From Streptomyces spinoverrucosus (lineage in GTDB: Bacteria; Actinomycetota; Actinomycetes; Streptomycetales; Streptomycetaceae): a DNA stretch of 64,000 nucleotides. Below, piece by piece: positions 44,326-52,744 of the stretch (position 1 is the first letter of the stretch; each line of letters starts with the position of its first letter). The notes under the pieces were generated by a model. It ran no database searches and had not been told where the DNA came from. It saw only the letters and a list, made by a program, of their open reading frames with translations. Made by a program: the position numbers and the translations under genes. The stretch is from positions 1,612,001-1,676,000 of the forward strand of contig NZ_JADPZX010000001.1 in NCBI RefSeq assembly GCF_015712165.1. The letters run 5' to 3'.

Positions 44326-45288
44326 TCAGTTCAGGCCGACCGACGCCAGCCAGGCCTTCGCCACGTCCAGCGGGTCCTTGTTCTCCAGCTGCACCTGGGT
44401 GTCCAGGTCGAGCAGCGTCTTGGTGTCGAGCTTGGCGGAGACCGCGTTGAGGGCGTCGATGCCCTCCTGGGGCAGGCCGTCCTTGTACACCAGCGGGGTC
44501 ACGTTCGCGAAGCCGAAGAGGTTCTTCGGGTCCTTGAGGACGACGAACTTCTCCTTGGTGATGGTCGGGTCGGTGGTGAAGATGTCCGCGGCCTGCACGG
44601 TGTTCTTCGTCAGCGCCGCCTGGGTCAGCGGGCCACCGGCGTCGAGGGCCTTGAAGGACTTGAACTTCAGGCCGTACTCCTTCTCCAGCCCGATCAGCCC
44701 CTGGTGCCGGGTCTGGAACTCCGGCGAGCCGCCGATGACCAGCTCGGGCGCGATGTCCTTGAGGTCGGCGAGGGTGGACTGGGCGGTGAGGTTGTACTTC
44801 TTCGCGGTCTCGGCGTTGAGGGACACCGAGTCCTTGTCCTCGGCCGGCGCCGACTCCAGCAGCGTCAGCTTGGAGTCCAGCTTGGCCTTGACGGCCGCGT
44901 TCACGGACTCGGTCGACTTCTGCTCGGTGTCGGGGGCGAGGTAGGCCAGCAGCGAGCCGTTGTACTCGGGCAGCACGGTGACCGTGCCGTTCTTCATCAG
45001 GCCGTAGGTGGTCTCACGGCTGCCGATGTTGGGCTTGTACTCGACCTCGATGCCCTTGGCCTTCAGGGCCTCGCCGTAGATGTCGGCGAGCAGGATGCTC
45101 TCGGGGAAGTTGTTGGAGCCGACGACGACGGTCTTGCCGTCCGACGTGCCCTCCGCGAGCGGGTTGTCGGCCGTGTCGTCGGAGGACGAGCCGCAACCGG
45201 CGACCAGCGTCGCCGCGACGGCCAGGGCGACGGCGGCCGCGCCGCGCTGTCTCGTACTGGACCAGGTGCTCTTCACGGTTGAAGTCAC
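44326..45288 (-). CDS. Osmoprotectant (betaine/choline/proline) ABC transporter substrate-binding lipoprotein
   Basis: OpuAC/ProX-family binding protein, 320 residues. The lipoprotein signal ends in LVAGC near residue 32. The mature domain starts KTVVVGSNNFPESILLADIYGEALKAKG, followed by NIGSRETTYGLMKNGTVTVLPEYNG, a pattern typical of quaternary-amine binders (OpuCC/ProX). GTG 45288 is used because the signal peptide follows it directly. It is alone on its transcript; the permease and ATPase genes of the same system lie at 49805-52283 beyond the conservon. A good promoter (TTGACT-18-TTGGAT) is present upstream. Confidence 0.87.
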   Translation of the reverse strand: MTSTVKSTWSSTRQRGAAAVALAVAATLVAGCGSSSDDTADNPLAEGTSDGKTVVVGSNNFPESILLADIYGEALKAKGIEVEYKPNIGSRETTYGLMKNGTVTVLPEYNGSLLAYLAPDTEQKSTESVNAAVKAKLDSKLTLLESAPAEDKDSVSLNAETAKKYNLTAQSTLADLKDIAPELVIGGSPEFQTRHQGLIGLEKEYGLKFKSFKALDAGGPLTQAALTKNTVQAADIFTTDPTITKEKFVVLKDPKNLFGFANVTPLVYKDGLPQEGIDALNAVSAKLDTKTLLDLDTQVQLENKDPLDVAKAWLASVGLN

Positions 45289-45344
45289 GTTTCCCGTTCC
45301 GGGCTGAAGGATTGGGCGATACGGCGCGCACACCGTACTTACTG

Positions 45345-45374
45345 ATCCAATCCAGCCGCTTCTCACTCAGTCAA
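45345..45374 (-). promoter_or_regulatory. Promoter of the osmoprotectant binding-protein gene
   Basis: Minus-strand TTGACT (45374-45369) and TTGGAT (45350-45345) are 18 nt apart, close to the Streptomyces housekeeping consensus. The predicted start leaves an untranslated leader of about 50 nt. A second TTGACT on the plus strand at 45470-45475 faces the conservon but has no good -10. Confidence 0.6.
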
Positions 45375-45569
45375 GAGCAGCCAGGTCACCAAATGGCTTC
45401 GATGAGTGACCGGTTGTGAGGGAGTTGCGAACGATTCCCGCTCATTGAAGAGCAGGTTGTAACGGATTCTTGACTTGGAGTGGTGCGATCCGCCGTCACA
45501 AGAGGCGATAGTCTCACCGGAGTTGCCCTCCGGTCACAGCCGTGACACACACCCCACGAAGGAGGCCCG

Positions 45570-48278
45570 GTGTCCACGAACGAGGTGGGCGCGCCCTCCC
45601 CCGCGCTCTCGGCCTCGCCGCGGGCCCGGGGTGGCATTCGCGGCTTCGCCGACCGCCGGCCGTTCCGTCAGAAGCTCAACGTCCTGGTCGGCGTGCCGCT
45701 GGCCGGACTCGCGGTGCTGCTCACGTACCTCATCTCCGGCCAGGTGACGCAGGCGCGCGACGCGGCGGAGGCCGCCACCCTCGTCCGGGACAGCGCGCGG
45801 GTCGCCGAACTCGTCGACCAGGTGGAGACCGAGCACCAGCAGGCCATCCTGCTGTCCGTGCGGTACGAGGCCGGCGGCAGCGGCGCCACGCCCTCGCTGT
45901 ACGACTACCGCGCGGCGCAGCGCGCGACCGACGCCCAGGTCGAGAAGGTGCGCGGCACGTTCGGCGACCGGCTGCCGGAGACCGAGGCGCAGGCGCTGCG
46001 GGAAGTCGAGGGCCTGAGCAGTCTGCGGCGGACGATCGAGCAAGGCTATCTGCCCGCCGACAACATCGACCCGGCCTACCACAACGCCGCCAGAGGCCTG
46101 ATCGACGGCCTCGGCCTGGACCGCAACGCGGCCCTCGCGGCCACCTTCACCGGCAATCTGCTGGACTCGCTGCTGCGCGCCGACGCCGCGCACAGCTCGT
46201 TCGAGACCAGCGTGTTCTCGGCCTCGACCGGCGACTCCAACGCGCTCATCGAGTTCATCAGCGCGGTCGGCGCCTACGAGCTGTACGAGCACCAGGCCGA
46301 GCGGTTCGGCCGGTTCGCCACCGAGGAGCAGACGGCCGAGCTGCGCGGCATCGAGCACAACCCCGCCCAGGCGAACATCCTGCGCCAGTACGCCGAGCTG
46401 CAGATCGACCCGAGCGCGCTGCAGGCCGCGACGCCGAGCGTGCTCCGCGCGAAGTTCACCCTCGCCCTGTCCGGCTACCCCACCTACGGCGAGCAGTCCG
46501 ACACCCGGCTGGCGATCACCGGCTCGCTCATCGACCAGATCGCCGACCGCGCCGACGACGCCTCCAACGACGCCTGGTGGAACGCGGCCTGGCTGCTGGG
46601 CCTGGCCCTGTTCGGCTTCCTGCTGTGGGGTGCCGTCTCGGTGGTGGTACGCCGCTCGGTGGTCCGTCCGGTGCAGGCGCTCACCGGCGCCGCCCGGCAG
46701 GTCGCCGACGTGGCCGGACGTGAGCTCGCGCGCGTGGCCGACGACGACACCGAGGACGACGCGCCGCCGCGGCTGCGGGAGATCCCGGTCGCCGCCAGGG
46801 ACGAGATCGGTGACCTCGCCGACGCCTTCAACCAGGTGCAGACCACCGCCGCCGCGCTGCTGGAGCGGCAGGTGCTCAGCCGCCGCAACGTCGCCGAGAT
46901 GTTCGGCAACGTCGGCCGCCGGGTCAGCAACCTCACCACCCGGCAGCTCGTCCTCATCGACGCCGTCGAGCGCGGCGAGACCGACCCGGCCCTGCTGGAA
47001 CGGCTGTACAGCATCGACCACATCGCGGTCCGGCTGCGCCGCAACGCCGACAGCCTGATGCTGCTCGCCGGCATCCGCGAGACCGTCCTGGACGGCGGGC
47101 CGACCGCGCTCACCAACGTGGTACGGGCCGCGCTCGGCCAGATCGAGGGCTACCAGCGGGTGGAGCTGCACGCCGGTACCGAGATCATGGTCGAGCCGGA
47201 CATCGTCGGCGACCTCACGCTGATGGTGGCCGAACTCCTGGAGAACGCCGTGTCGTTCTCGCCCGTGGGCAGCCCCGTCGAGGTGACCGTGCGGGCGGGC
47301 GACGAGGGCGCGACGATCACCGTTGCCGACCACGGCCTCGGCATGAGCGCCGAGCGGCTCGCCGAGGAGAACGCCCGCCTGATCCGCCGCGAACGCCTCG
47401 ACCTGGTCCCGACCAAGGTGCTGGGCCTGTTCGTGGTGGGCACCCTGGCCCGCCGCTGGGAGATCGGCGTGACCCTCTCCCGCACACCCGGCGGCGGTGT
47501 CACGGCCGAGGTCGGCATCCCGTCGACGCTGCTGCTGACGATGAGCGCGGTTGCCTCCGGCGGTTCGGCGGGCGACGACGCGGCGGCACCCGGCGTCACG
47601 GCGGCACCCGGCGGTTCGGCGGAGGGCGGCGGTTCTGCGGCACCCGGCGGTTCGGCGGAGGGCGGCACGGTGGTCTCCGGGGGCACGTCAGGGGGCCGTA
47701 CGAGTGCCGAGGTGGCGGCCGGGCGGGCCGTGTTGTCCGGGCCCGGCGAAGAAGGCGGCGACCAGGCGCACGTCCCGTCCGGGCCGCGCTCCTCGACCGC
47801 TGTACCGGGCGTGCCCTCGGAAGCGGTGGACACCTCGCACGCCCGACCCGGCGCCCCCGCGGACGACTCCACCCCGCTCCCCCGCCGAGTCCCCCGGCAT
47901 GTCGCCGCCCGCACCGGCGACCAGCAGCCCCTCATTCCCCGAGCCCGCACCGAGGCACCCCCGGACGGCCCACGTCCGCTGCGTCGCCGCGTCCGTGGTG
48001 CGACCCTGCGGACGACCGCCGGCGCCGAGGCCGAGCGCCCGGAGACGCGATCGGCCGCCGCCGCGCCCGCCGACGCCGAAGCCGTCCGCGACGCCCTGGA
48101 GGAGTTCGAGGCGGCCGTGGCACGCGCCCACCGGGACGCCCGGCGCGCCGACGGCACAGCGGACGGCACGCAGGCCTCGTACGACCCCCGCGACAACGAG
48201 AACCCGGGCAGCACACCCGGCACGCGCGACAGCGACTCGCAAGAACCCAGGCACCTCCCGGAAGGAGCGGAGCAGTGA
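45570..48278 (+). CDS. Conservon sensor kinase-like protein CvnA
   Basis: A 902-residue membrane sensor, first gene of a cvn operon. After a cytoplasmic tail come span 1 (KLNVLVGVPLAGLAVLLTYLI), a long extracytoplasmic helical nitrate-sensor-like domain, span 2 near residues 335-360, a HAMP segment, and a histidine-kinase ATPase domain with N-box MVAELLENAVSFSP and G-boxes VADHGLGMSAERLAEEN and KVLGLFVVGTLARRW. The C-terminal 230 residues are Pro/Gly/Ala-rich and probably disordered. GTG 45570 follows GGAGG at 5 nt. In other conservons CvnA partners with CvnB-D to form a membrane complex resembling a eukaryotic G-protein-coupled receptor system. Stimulus unknown. Confidence 0.9.
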   Translation: MSTNEVGAPSPALSASPRARGGIRGFADRRPFRQKLNVLVGVPLAGLAVLLTYLISGQVTQARDAAEAATLVRDSARVAELVDQVETEHQQAILLSVRYEAGGSGATPSLYDYRAAQRATDAQVEKVRGTFGDRLPETEAQALREVEGLSSLRRTIEQGYLPADNIDPAYHNAARGLIDGLGLDRNAALAATFTGNLLDSLLRADAAHSSFETSVFSASTGDSNALIEFISAVGAYELYEHQAERFGRFATEEQTAELRGIEHNPAQANILRQYAELQIDPSALQAATPSVLRAKFTLALSGYPTYGEQSDTRLAITGSLIDQIADRADDASNDAWWNAAWLLGLALFGFLLWGAVSVVVRRSVVRPVQALTGAARQVADVAGRELARVADDDTEDDAPPRLREIPVAARDEIGDLADAFNQVQTTAAALLERQVLSRRNVAEMFGNVGRRVSNLTTRQLVLIDAVERGETDPALLERLYSIDHIAVRLRRNADSLMLLAGIRETVLDGGPTALTNVVRAALGQIEGYQRVELHAGTEIMVEPDIVGDLTLMVAELLENAVSFSPVGSPVEVTVRAGDEGATITVADHGLGMSAERLAEENARLIRRERLDLVPTKVLGLFVVGTLARRWEIGVTLSRTPGGGVTAEVGIPSTLLLTMSAVASGGSAGDDAAAPGVTAAPGGSAEGGGSAAPGGSAEGGTVVSGGTSGGRTSAEVAAGRAVLSGPGEEGGDQAHVPSGPRSSTAVPGVPSEAVDTSHARPGAPADDSTPLPRRVPRHVAARTGDQQPLIPRARTEAPPDGPRPLRRRVRGATLRTTAGAEAERPETRSAAAAPADAEAVRDALEEFEAAVARAHRDARRADGTADGTQASYDPRDNENPGSTPGTRDSDSQEPRHLPEGAEQ
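47601..47666. repeat. 30-bp direct repeat inside the cvnA tail
   Basis: A 30-bp sequence beginning GCGGCACCCGGCGG occurs at 47601-47630 and exactly at 47637-47666 (36-bp period), encoding two copies of AAPGGSAEGG. It is an in-frame expansion within the disordered C-terminal tail. Confidence 0.8.
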
Positions 48279-48751
48279 GCACGTCGACAGGTGGTACTCC
48301 GACGGGAGGCACCACGCCGGACGAACTGCGGGCCGCCGCAGCCGACTTCACGTGGCTGCTCAACCGTTTCGCGACCGAGACCGCGGGCGTCGTGGACGCC
48401 ATCGCGGTGTCCTCCGACGGACTGCTGATCGCCGTCGCGCAGCTGCGTGAGCGCGCACATTCCGAGCGGCTCGCGGCGATCGTCTCCGGCCTCACCAGCC
48501 TGGCCGCCGGAGCGTCCGGCAACTACGGCCTGGGCGCGCTGAACAAGGTCATCATCGACCTGGAGGGCGGTCATGTGCTGGTCTCCGCGATCGGCAGCGG
48601 CGCCGTGCTCGGCGTGGTCGCCGACAAGGAGGCCAAGCTGGGCAACATCGCCTACGAGATGACGCTGTTCGCGAACCGCGCCGGTGCCGCGCTCAGCCCC
48701 CAGCTCGTGCTCGAACTGAAGAACAGCGTCGGCGTCGCGTCGACGGGCTGA
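48275..48751 (+). CDS. Conservon roadblock/LC7 protein CvnB
   Basis: A 158-residue roadblock/LC7-domain protein. FTWLLNRFATETAGVVDAIAVSSDGLLIAVA and the C-terminal strand GHVLVSAIGSGAVLGVVADKEAKLG are characteristic of MglB-like GTPase regulators. The GTG start overlaps the cvnA stop (GTGA). It probably acts as activator or scaffold for the CvnD GTPase. A short Gly/Thr-rich N-terminus precedes the domain. Confidence 0.92.
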   Translation: MSTSTGGTPTGGTTPDELRAAAADFTWLLNRFATETAGVVDAIAVSSDGLLIAVAQLRERAHSERLAAIVSGLTSLAAGASGNYGLGALNKVIIDLEGGHVLVSAIGSGAVLGVVADKEAKLGNIAYEMTLFANRAGAALSPQLVLELKNSVGVASTG

Positions 48752-48785
48752 CCGGTCACCGCCCGGTCGAGGAGGAAGACACCCC

Positions 48786-49211
48786 ATGGCGGACGACTCG
48801 ACGCCCCCGGGACCGCACCCGGTCGGCCCCGTCCCCGCCGTACGGCCGTTCCTCGTCACCGCGGGCCGGGTGGCGGGCGCGGGCGAGGCCGCGTCCGCCC
48901 GGGCGATGCCCGTCGAGACCCAGGTGGTGGCCACCGCCGAGGGGCTCGACGCGCTCGACGGGCTCTCCTTCGAGCGGCACGACATCGTCGCCGCCTGCAA
49001 GCAGCCCCAGTCCATCGCGGAGATCGCCGCGCTGCTGCGGCTGCACCTCAACGTCGTCCGGGTCCTCGCCGAGGACCTGCGCACCGCCGGGCATCTGGCG
49101 GTGTACGTGCCGAACGCCGCCGTCACCCATGACGCGTCCGTCCTGCGCAGGGTTATCGATGGCCTCCGCGCCATCCCCGACTCCCGGGGGGTACTCCGTG
49201 ACACCGACTGA
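48786..49211 (+). CDS. Conservon DUF742 protein CvnC
   Basis: A 141-residue DUF742 protein. The N-terminal VRPFLVTAGR motif and the winged-helix-like segment IVAACKQPQSIAEIAALLRLHLNVVRVLAEDL identify the family. DUF742 proteins are found mainly in conservons and appear to bridge CvnA/B and the GTPase. It lies 34 nt after cvnB and overlaps cvnD by 14 nt. Confidence 0.92.
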   Translation: MADDSTPPGPHPVGPVPAVRPFLVTAGRVAGAGEAASARAMPVETQVVATAEGLDALDGLSFERHDIVAACKQPQSIAEIAALLRLHLNVVRVLAEDLRTAGHLAVYVPNAAVTHDASVLRRVIDGLRAIPDSRGVLRDTD

Positions 49212-49797
49212 ACCGCTCGCCGTCGGCGTGGCCGCGCAGAGTGCCGTACGGCCGCCACTGCCGGTGAAGCTGGTGATCGCGGGCGGCTTCGGCGTGGGCA
49301 AGACCACCGCCGTCGGCGCCATCTCCGAGATCGAGCCGCTGACCACCGAGGCCGCCATCACGGAGGTCGCGGCCGGGGTGGACGACCTGTCGCACACGCC
49401 GCGCAAGACGACGACCACGGTCGCGATGGACTTCGGCTGCATCACCATCGACCCGACGCTGAAGCTGTATCTGTTCGGTACGCCGGGGCAGGACAGGTTC
49501 GGCTTCATGTGGGACGACATCGTGGAGGGCGCGGTCGGCGCGCTGGTCATCGTCGACACCCGGCGGCTGGACGACTGCTACGCGGCCGTGGACTACTTCG
49601 AGCACCGGCAGATCCCGTTCGCGGTGGCGATCAACGCCTTCGACGGGCGGGTCGAGCACGCGCTGGAGGAGGTCCGCTGGGCGCTCGACGTCGCCGAGCA
49701 CGTCCCGGTGGTCGTGTTCGACGCCCGGGAGCGCGGCTCGGTGCGGGACGCGCTGCTCGTCGTACTGGAGCTGGCGTTGGCCCGCACCGAGGGATGA
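49198..49797 (+). CDS. Conservon small GTPase CvnD
   Basis: A 199-residue MglA/Ras-like GTPase. The P loop is GGFGVGKTT, the switch II/Walker B region is YLFGTPGQDRFGFMW, and the base-recognition motif is INAFDG (NxxD form). GTG 49198, with a G-rich site just before it, is used; it overlaps cvnC. It is the last intact gene of the conservon and ends 7 nt from the convergent permease gene. Typical conservons carry a P450 gene next, here missing. Confidence 0.92.
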   Translation: MTPTEPLAVGVAAQSAVRPPLPVKLVIAGGFGVGKTTAVGAISEIEPLTTEAAITEVAAGVDDLSHTPRKTTTTVAMDFGCITIDPTLKLYLFGTPGQDRFGFMWDDIVEGAVGALVIVDTRRLDDCYAAVDYFEHRQIPFAVAINAFDGRVEHALEEVRWALDVAEHVPVVVFDARERGSVRDALLVVLELALARTEG

Positions 49798-49804
49798 GGC
49801 GGTG

Positions 49805-50473
49805 TCAGGCGCCCCGGCGGACCCCGCGGGACACCGTGAGGCGCGCTGCCGCCCAGAACACGCCGAGCGTCGCCAGGGCCAGTACGGCGACCAGTGTGGC
49901 GCCGCCCACGACCTTCTCGTAGTCCCGCTGGTAGAGGCCGTCGACGATGTAGCGGCCGAGGCCGCCGAAGCTGACGTACGCGGCGATGGTGGCCGTCGAG
50001 ACGATCTGGATGGCCGCCGAGCGCAGGCCGCTGAGGATCAGCGGCAGCGCGACCGGGAGTTCGACTCGGAAGAGGACCTCGGCCTCGGCCATGCCCATGC
50101 CCCGCGCGGCGTCCACGGGGGCGGGGTCGGCCGAGCGCATCGCCTCGTAGGTGGTGACGAGGATCGGCGGGATGGCGAGGACGACCAACGGGATCATCAC
50201 CGGCGCCAGACCGAGCCCGAGCAGCACGAACATCAGCACCATCAGGCCGAAACTGGGCAGCGCGCGGGCGGCGGTGGCGATGAGGGCGAGTGTGTTGCCG
50301 CCGCGCCCGGTGTGCCCGGTCAGCAGTCCGACGGGGAGTCCGACGGCGGCGGCGATGCCGAGCGCCATCAGCGTGTACTGGATGTGTTCCAGCAGGCGGG
50401 TGGGGATGCCGTCGTAGCCCTGCCAGTGGGCGCTGTCGCTGAAGAAGGCGTTGATGAAGTCGAGTACGTTCAC
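49805..50473 (-). CDS. Osmoprotectant ABC transporter permease 2
   Basis: A 222-residue OpuCB/OpuCD-like permease. Spans include HIQYTLMALGIAAAVGLPVGLL, FGLMVLMFVLLGLGLAPVMIPLVVLAIPPIL and LVAVLALATLGVFWAAA. The EAA loop is DAARGMGMAEAEVLFRVELPVALPLILSGLR. The start GTG 50473 overlaps the stop of the upstream permease (GTGA). Last gene of the three-gene operon; the binding protein that normally follows is displaced to 44326. Confidence 0.88.
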   Translation of the reverse strand: MNVLDFINAFFSDSAHWQGYDGIPTRLLEHIQYTLMALGIAAAVGLPVGLLTGHTGRGGNTLALIATAARALPSFGLMVLMFVLLGLGLAPVMIPLVVLAIPPILVTTYEAMRSADPAPVDAARGMGMAEAEVLFRVELPVALPLILSGLRSAAIQIVSTATIAAYVSFGGLGRYIVDGLYQRDYEKVVGGATLVAVLALATLGVFWAAARLTVSRGVRRGA

Positions 50474-51156
50474 CGGGCGGCGTCCTTCAGGGCGGTCGGG
50501 CGCGCGTTCTGACGGGTGCCGCGCGGCATCCAGGGCGTGACGAGGATCCGCAGGCCGATCAGCACGGCGTCCACGAGGATGGCGAGGACGGCGGTGCCGA
50601 TGACGGAGAGCCAGATCAGGCGCGGCTGGTTGTAGATCATGCCGCTGTTGAGCAGGTTGCCGAGGGCGCCCTGGTTGCCGATCAGCATGCCGACGCTGAC
50701 CAGGGAGATGCTCGACACCGACGCCACCCGCAGCCCCGCGATGATCGCGGGCGCGGCGATCGGCAACTGCACCTGCACATAGCGGCGTACCGGCCCGAAG
50801 CCCATGGCGGTGGCGGCGTCGAGGGTCTCGCGGGGCACCGAGCGGACGCCGTCCACGATCGCCGGGACGAACACCACCAGGCTGTAGACGGCGAGCGGGA
50901 TCATCACCGTGGTCTCGCTCAGGCCGGTGTAGTCGATGAGGACGACGAAGAAGGCGAGCGAGGGGATCGCGTACAGCACGGTCGTCACCCACAGCACGGG
51001 CGGGTACAGCCAGCGCAGCCGCACGCACAGTTGCGCGATCGGCAGCGCCACGAGCAGTCCGGCGAGCACCGGGATCAGCGCCTCGCGCAGGTGCAGGGCG
51101 ATCAGGCCCCAGTAGGTGTTCTGGAGGTCGCTGGGCAGGTCGAAGAGGCCGTTCAT
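50470..51156 (-). CDS. Osmoprotectant ABC transporter permease 1
   Basis: A 228-residue permease paired with the preceding one. HLREALIPVLAGLLVALPIAQLCVRL, VLWVTTVLYAIPSLAFFVVLIDYTGL and the EAA loop DAATAMGFGPVRRYVQVQLPIAAPAIIAGLR fit the OpuCB family. The VLYAIPSLA and SVGMLIGNQGALGNLLNSG stretches are characteristic of betaine/choline permeases. It is coupled by ATGA overlap with the ATPase gene and by GTGA overlap with permease 2. Confidence 0.88.
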   Translation of the reverse strand: MNGLFDLPSDLQNTYWGLIALHLREALIPVLAGLLVALPIAQLCVRLRWLYPPVLWVTTVLYAIPSLAFFVVLIDYTGLSETTVMIPLAVYSLVVFVPAIVDGVRSVPRETLDAATAMGFGPVRRYVQVQLPIAAPAIIAGLRVASVSSISLVSVGMLIGNQGALGNLLNSGMIYNQPRLIWLSVIGTAVLAILVDAVLIGLRILVTPWMPRGTRQNARPTALKDAAR

Positions 51157-52283
51157 CCGGCGACCCGCTCGGCCGGGGTGCTCTCCTGGTGCGCTCCCCG
51201 GATCGCCTCGCCGATGGTCTGCTGCGAGACGACCCCGGCGGCCCGGCCCTCCCCGTCGACGGCGACGGCCCAGCCGGTGGGAGACAGGACGGCACCGTCG
51301 AGCGCGGCCCGCAGCGAGTCCCGTTCGGCGACGAACGGCCGCCCGTACGGCAGCAGTCGCTCCGGTTCGATCCGCCCGGCGGTGAGGTCGCCGGGCGTGC
51401 TCCAGCCGAGCGGCCTGCCGTCCAGGTCCGTGACGAGGAGGTAGGGGACGTCGGCCGAGCCGCGGTCGGCGATCTGCTCGGCGGAGGCGTCGACGGCGAC
51501 GATCGGCGTGGTGAGCAGTTCCAGTCCGGCGGACGGGAAGAAGGACAGCCGCCGGATGCCGCGGTCGGCGCCGAGGAAGTCCTCGACGAACTCGTCGGCG
51601 GGGTTGGACAGCAGCTCGGCGGGCGGGGCGAACTGGGCGAGCCGGCCGCCGGTGCGCATCACGGCGACCATGGTGCCGAGTTTGACGGCCTCGTCGATGT
51701 CGTGCGTGACGAAGACAATGGTCTTGCCCAACTCGTCCTGGATGCGCAGGAGTTCGTCCTGGAGGCCCTTGCGGACGACCGGGTCGACGGCGGAGAACGG
51801 CTCGTCCATCAGCAGTACCGGCGGGTCGGCGGCCAGCGCCCGGGCCACGCCGACGCGTTGCTGCTGTCCGCCGGAGAGCTGGTAGGGGTAGCGCTTGGCG
51901 AGGGAGGCGTCGAGACCGACGCGCTCCATCAGCTCCCGCGCCCGGGAGCGGGCCTTGTCCTTGCCCCAGCCGAGCATGCGGGGCACGGTGGCGATGTTGT
52001 CGACGATCGTGCGGTGCTGGAAGAGGCCGGCGTTCTGGATGACGTACCCCATGGACCGGCGCAGGGTGTTCACCGGCTGCTGCATGATGTCGACGTCGTC
52101 GAGCAGGATCCTGCCCTCGCTGGGCTCGACCATCCGGTTGATCATCCGCAGGGTCGTCGTCTTGCCGCACCCCGAGGGACCGACGAGGACCGTGATGGAT
52201 CGGTCCGGTATCTCCAGTGACAGCCGGTCGACCGCCACCGTCCCGTCGGGATACCGCTTCGTGACTGAATCTATCCGTATCAA
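51153..52283 (-). CDS. Osmoprotectant ABC transporter ATPase with CBS-like C-terminus
   Basis: A 376-residue OpuCA-type ATPase. Walker A is VGPSGCGKTTTLR, the signature LSGGQQQRVGVARAL, Walker B VLLMDEPFSAVDP and the H-loop FVTHDIDEAVKLG. The C-terminal 120 residues (DVPYLLVTDLDGRPLGW, GWAVAVDGEGRAAGVV) form a degenerate CBS pair, which in OpuA-type systems senses ionic strength. The start is TTG 52283, directly before IRIDSVTKRYPDG; the AAGGG site is rather far. A TAGACT -10 box at 52359-52354 lies upstream on the same strand. Confidence 0.88.
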   Translation of the reverse strand: MIRIDSVTKRYPDGTVAVDRLSLEIPDRSITVLVGPSGCGKTTTLRMINRMVEPSEGRILLDDVDIMQQPVNTLRRSMGYVIQNAGLFQHRTIVDNIATVPRMLGWGKDKARSRARELMERVGLDASLAKRYPYQLSGGQQQRVGVARALAADPPVLLMDEPFSAVDPVVRKGLQDELLRIQDELGKTIVFVTHDIDEAVKLGTMVAVMRTGGRLAQFAPPAELLSNPADEFVEDFLGADRGIRRLSFFPSAGLELLTTPIVAVDASAEQIADRGSADVPYLLVTDLDGRPLGWSTPGDLTAGRIEPERLLPYGRPFVAERDSLRAALDGAVLSPTGWAVAVDGEGRAAGVVSQQTIGEAIRGAHQESTPAERVAG

Positions 52284-52456
52284 AACGCCGAGCGCCCTTC
52301 GGGTGTGGCAGTCGCCGCCCGCTCTCGCCTGGGGGGCGGGCCGTTGCGGGGAGAGTCTAGACGGGTTGTGTTGCGGGACTTTGGCGGGTCGCGATCGATT
52401 CCTTACGGAAGAGGCGGTACCGGATCCGCAGGCGGAGTTGCCGGCGGAAGGCTCCG

Positions 52457-52724
52457 AGTGCTTCCTCGGGAGTACGCGCAGAGCTGCTGCGGCGGGCGGT
52501 CCCCGAACTCCTGCGGTACGTCACCCTGGTGCGTATCGGCGCCACGCCGATACGCACGGAGGACTTCGACCAGGCGGAGTACGAGACTCCCGAACGCCTC
52601 GACCTCACCCGGGAGTTCGGCCCGGGGGACGGGCACCTCGCGTTCGGGCACGGCCCGCACTACGGCATCGGCGCGGCTCTCGGGCGGCTGCTGACGTCGG
52701 TCGTGTTCGAGGAGCCGCACTGTG
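52457..52724 (+). pseudogene. Cytochrome P450 relic, probable remnant of a conservon cvnE gene
   Basis: An in-frame stretch reads as the C-terminal third of a P450: K-helix VPELLRYVTLVRIGATPIRTEDF, then ETPERLDLTREF, then FGHGPHYGIGAALGRL. About 30 residues between TEDF and PERLDLTR are deleted relative to normal P450s, and the heme-ligand Cys is Gly (GGC for TGC). No N-terminal two thirds are present. It lies on the same strand as cvnABCD, separated from it by the osmoprotectant operon. Conservons commonly end in a P450 gene, so this is probably its decayed remnant. Confidence 0.75.
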
Positions 52725-52744
52725 AGACACCCGGCGGGGCCGGC

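Noticed and set aside
51189..52220. 343-codon plus-strand frame opposite the osmoprotectant ATPase gene
   Set aside because: No motif is present, and the minus strand carries all ABC ATPase signatures.
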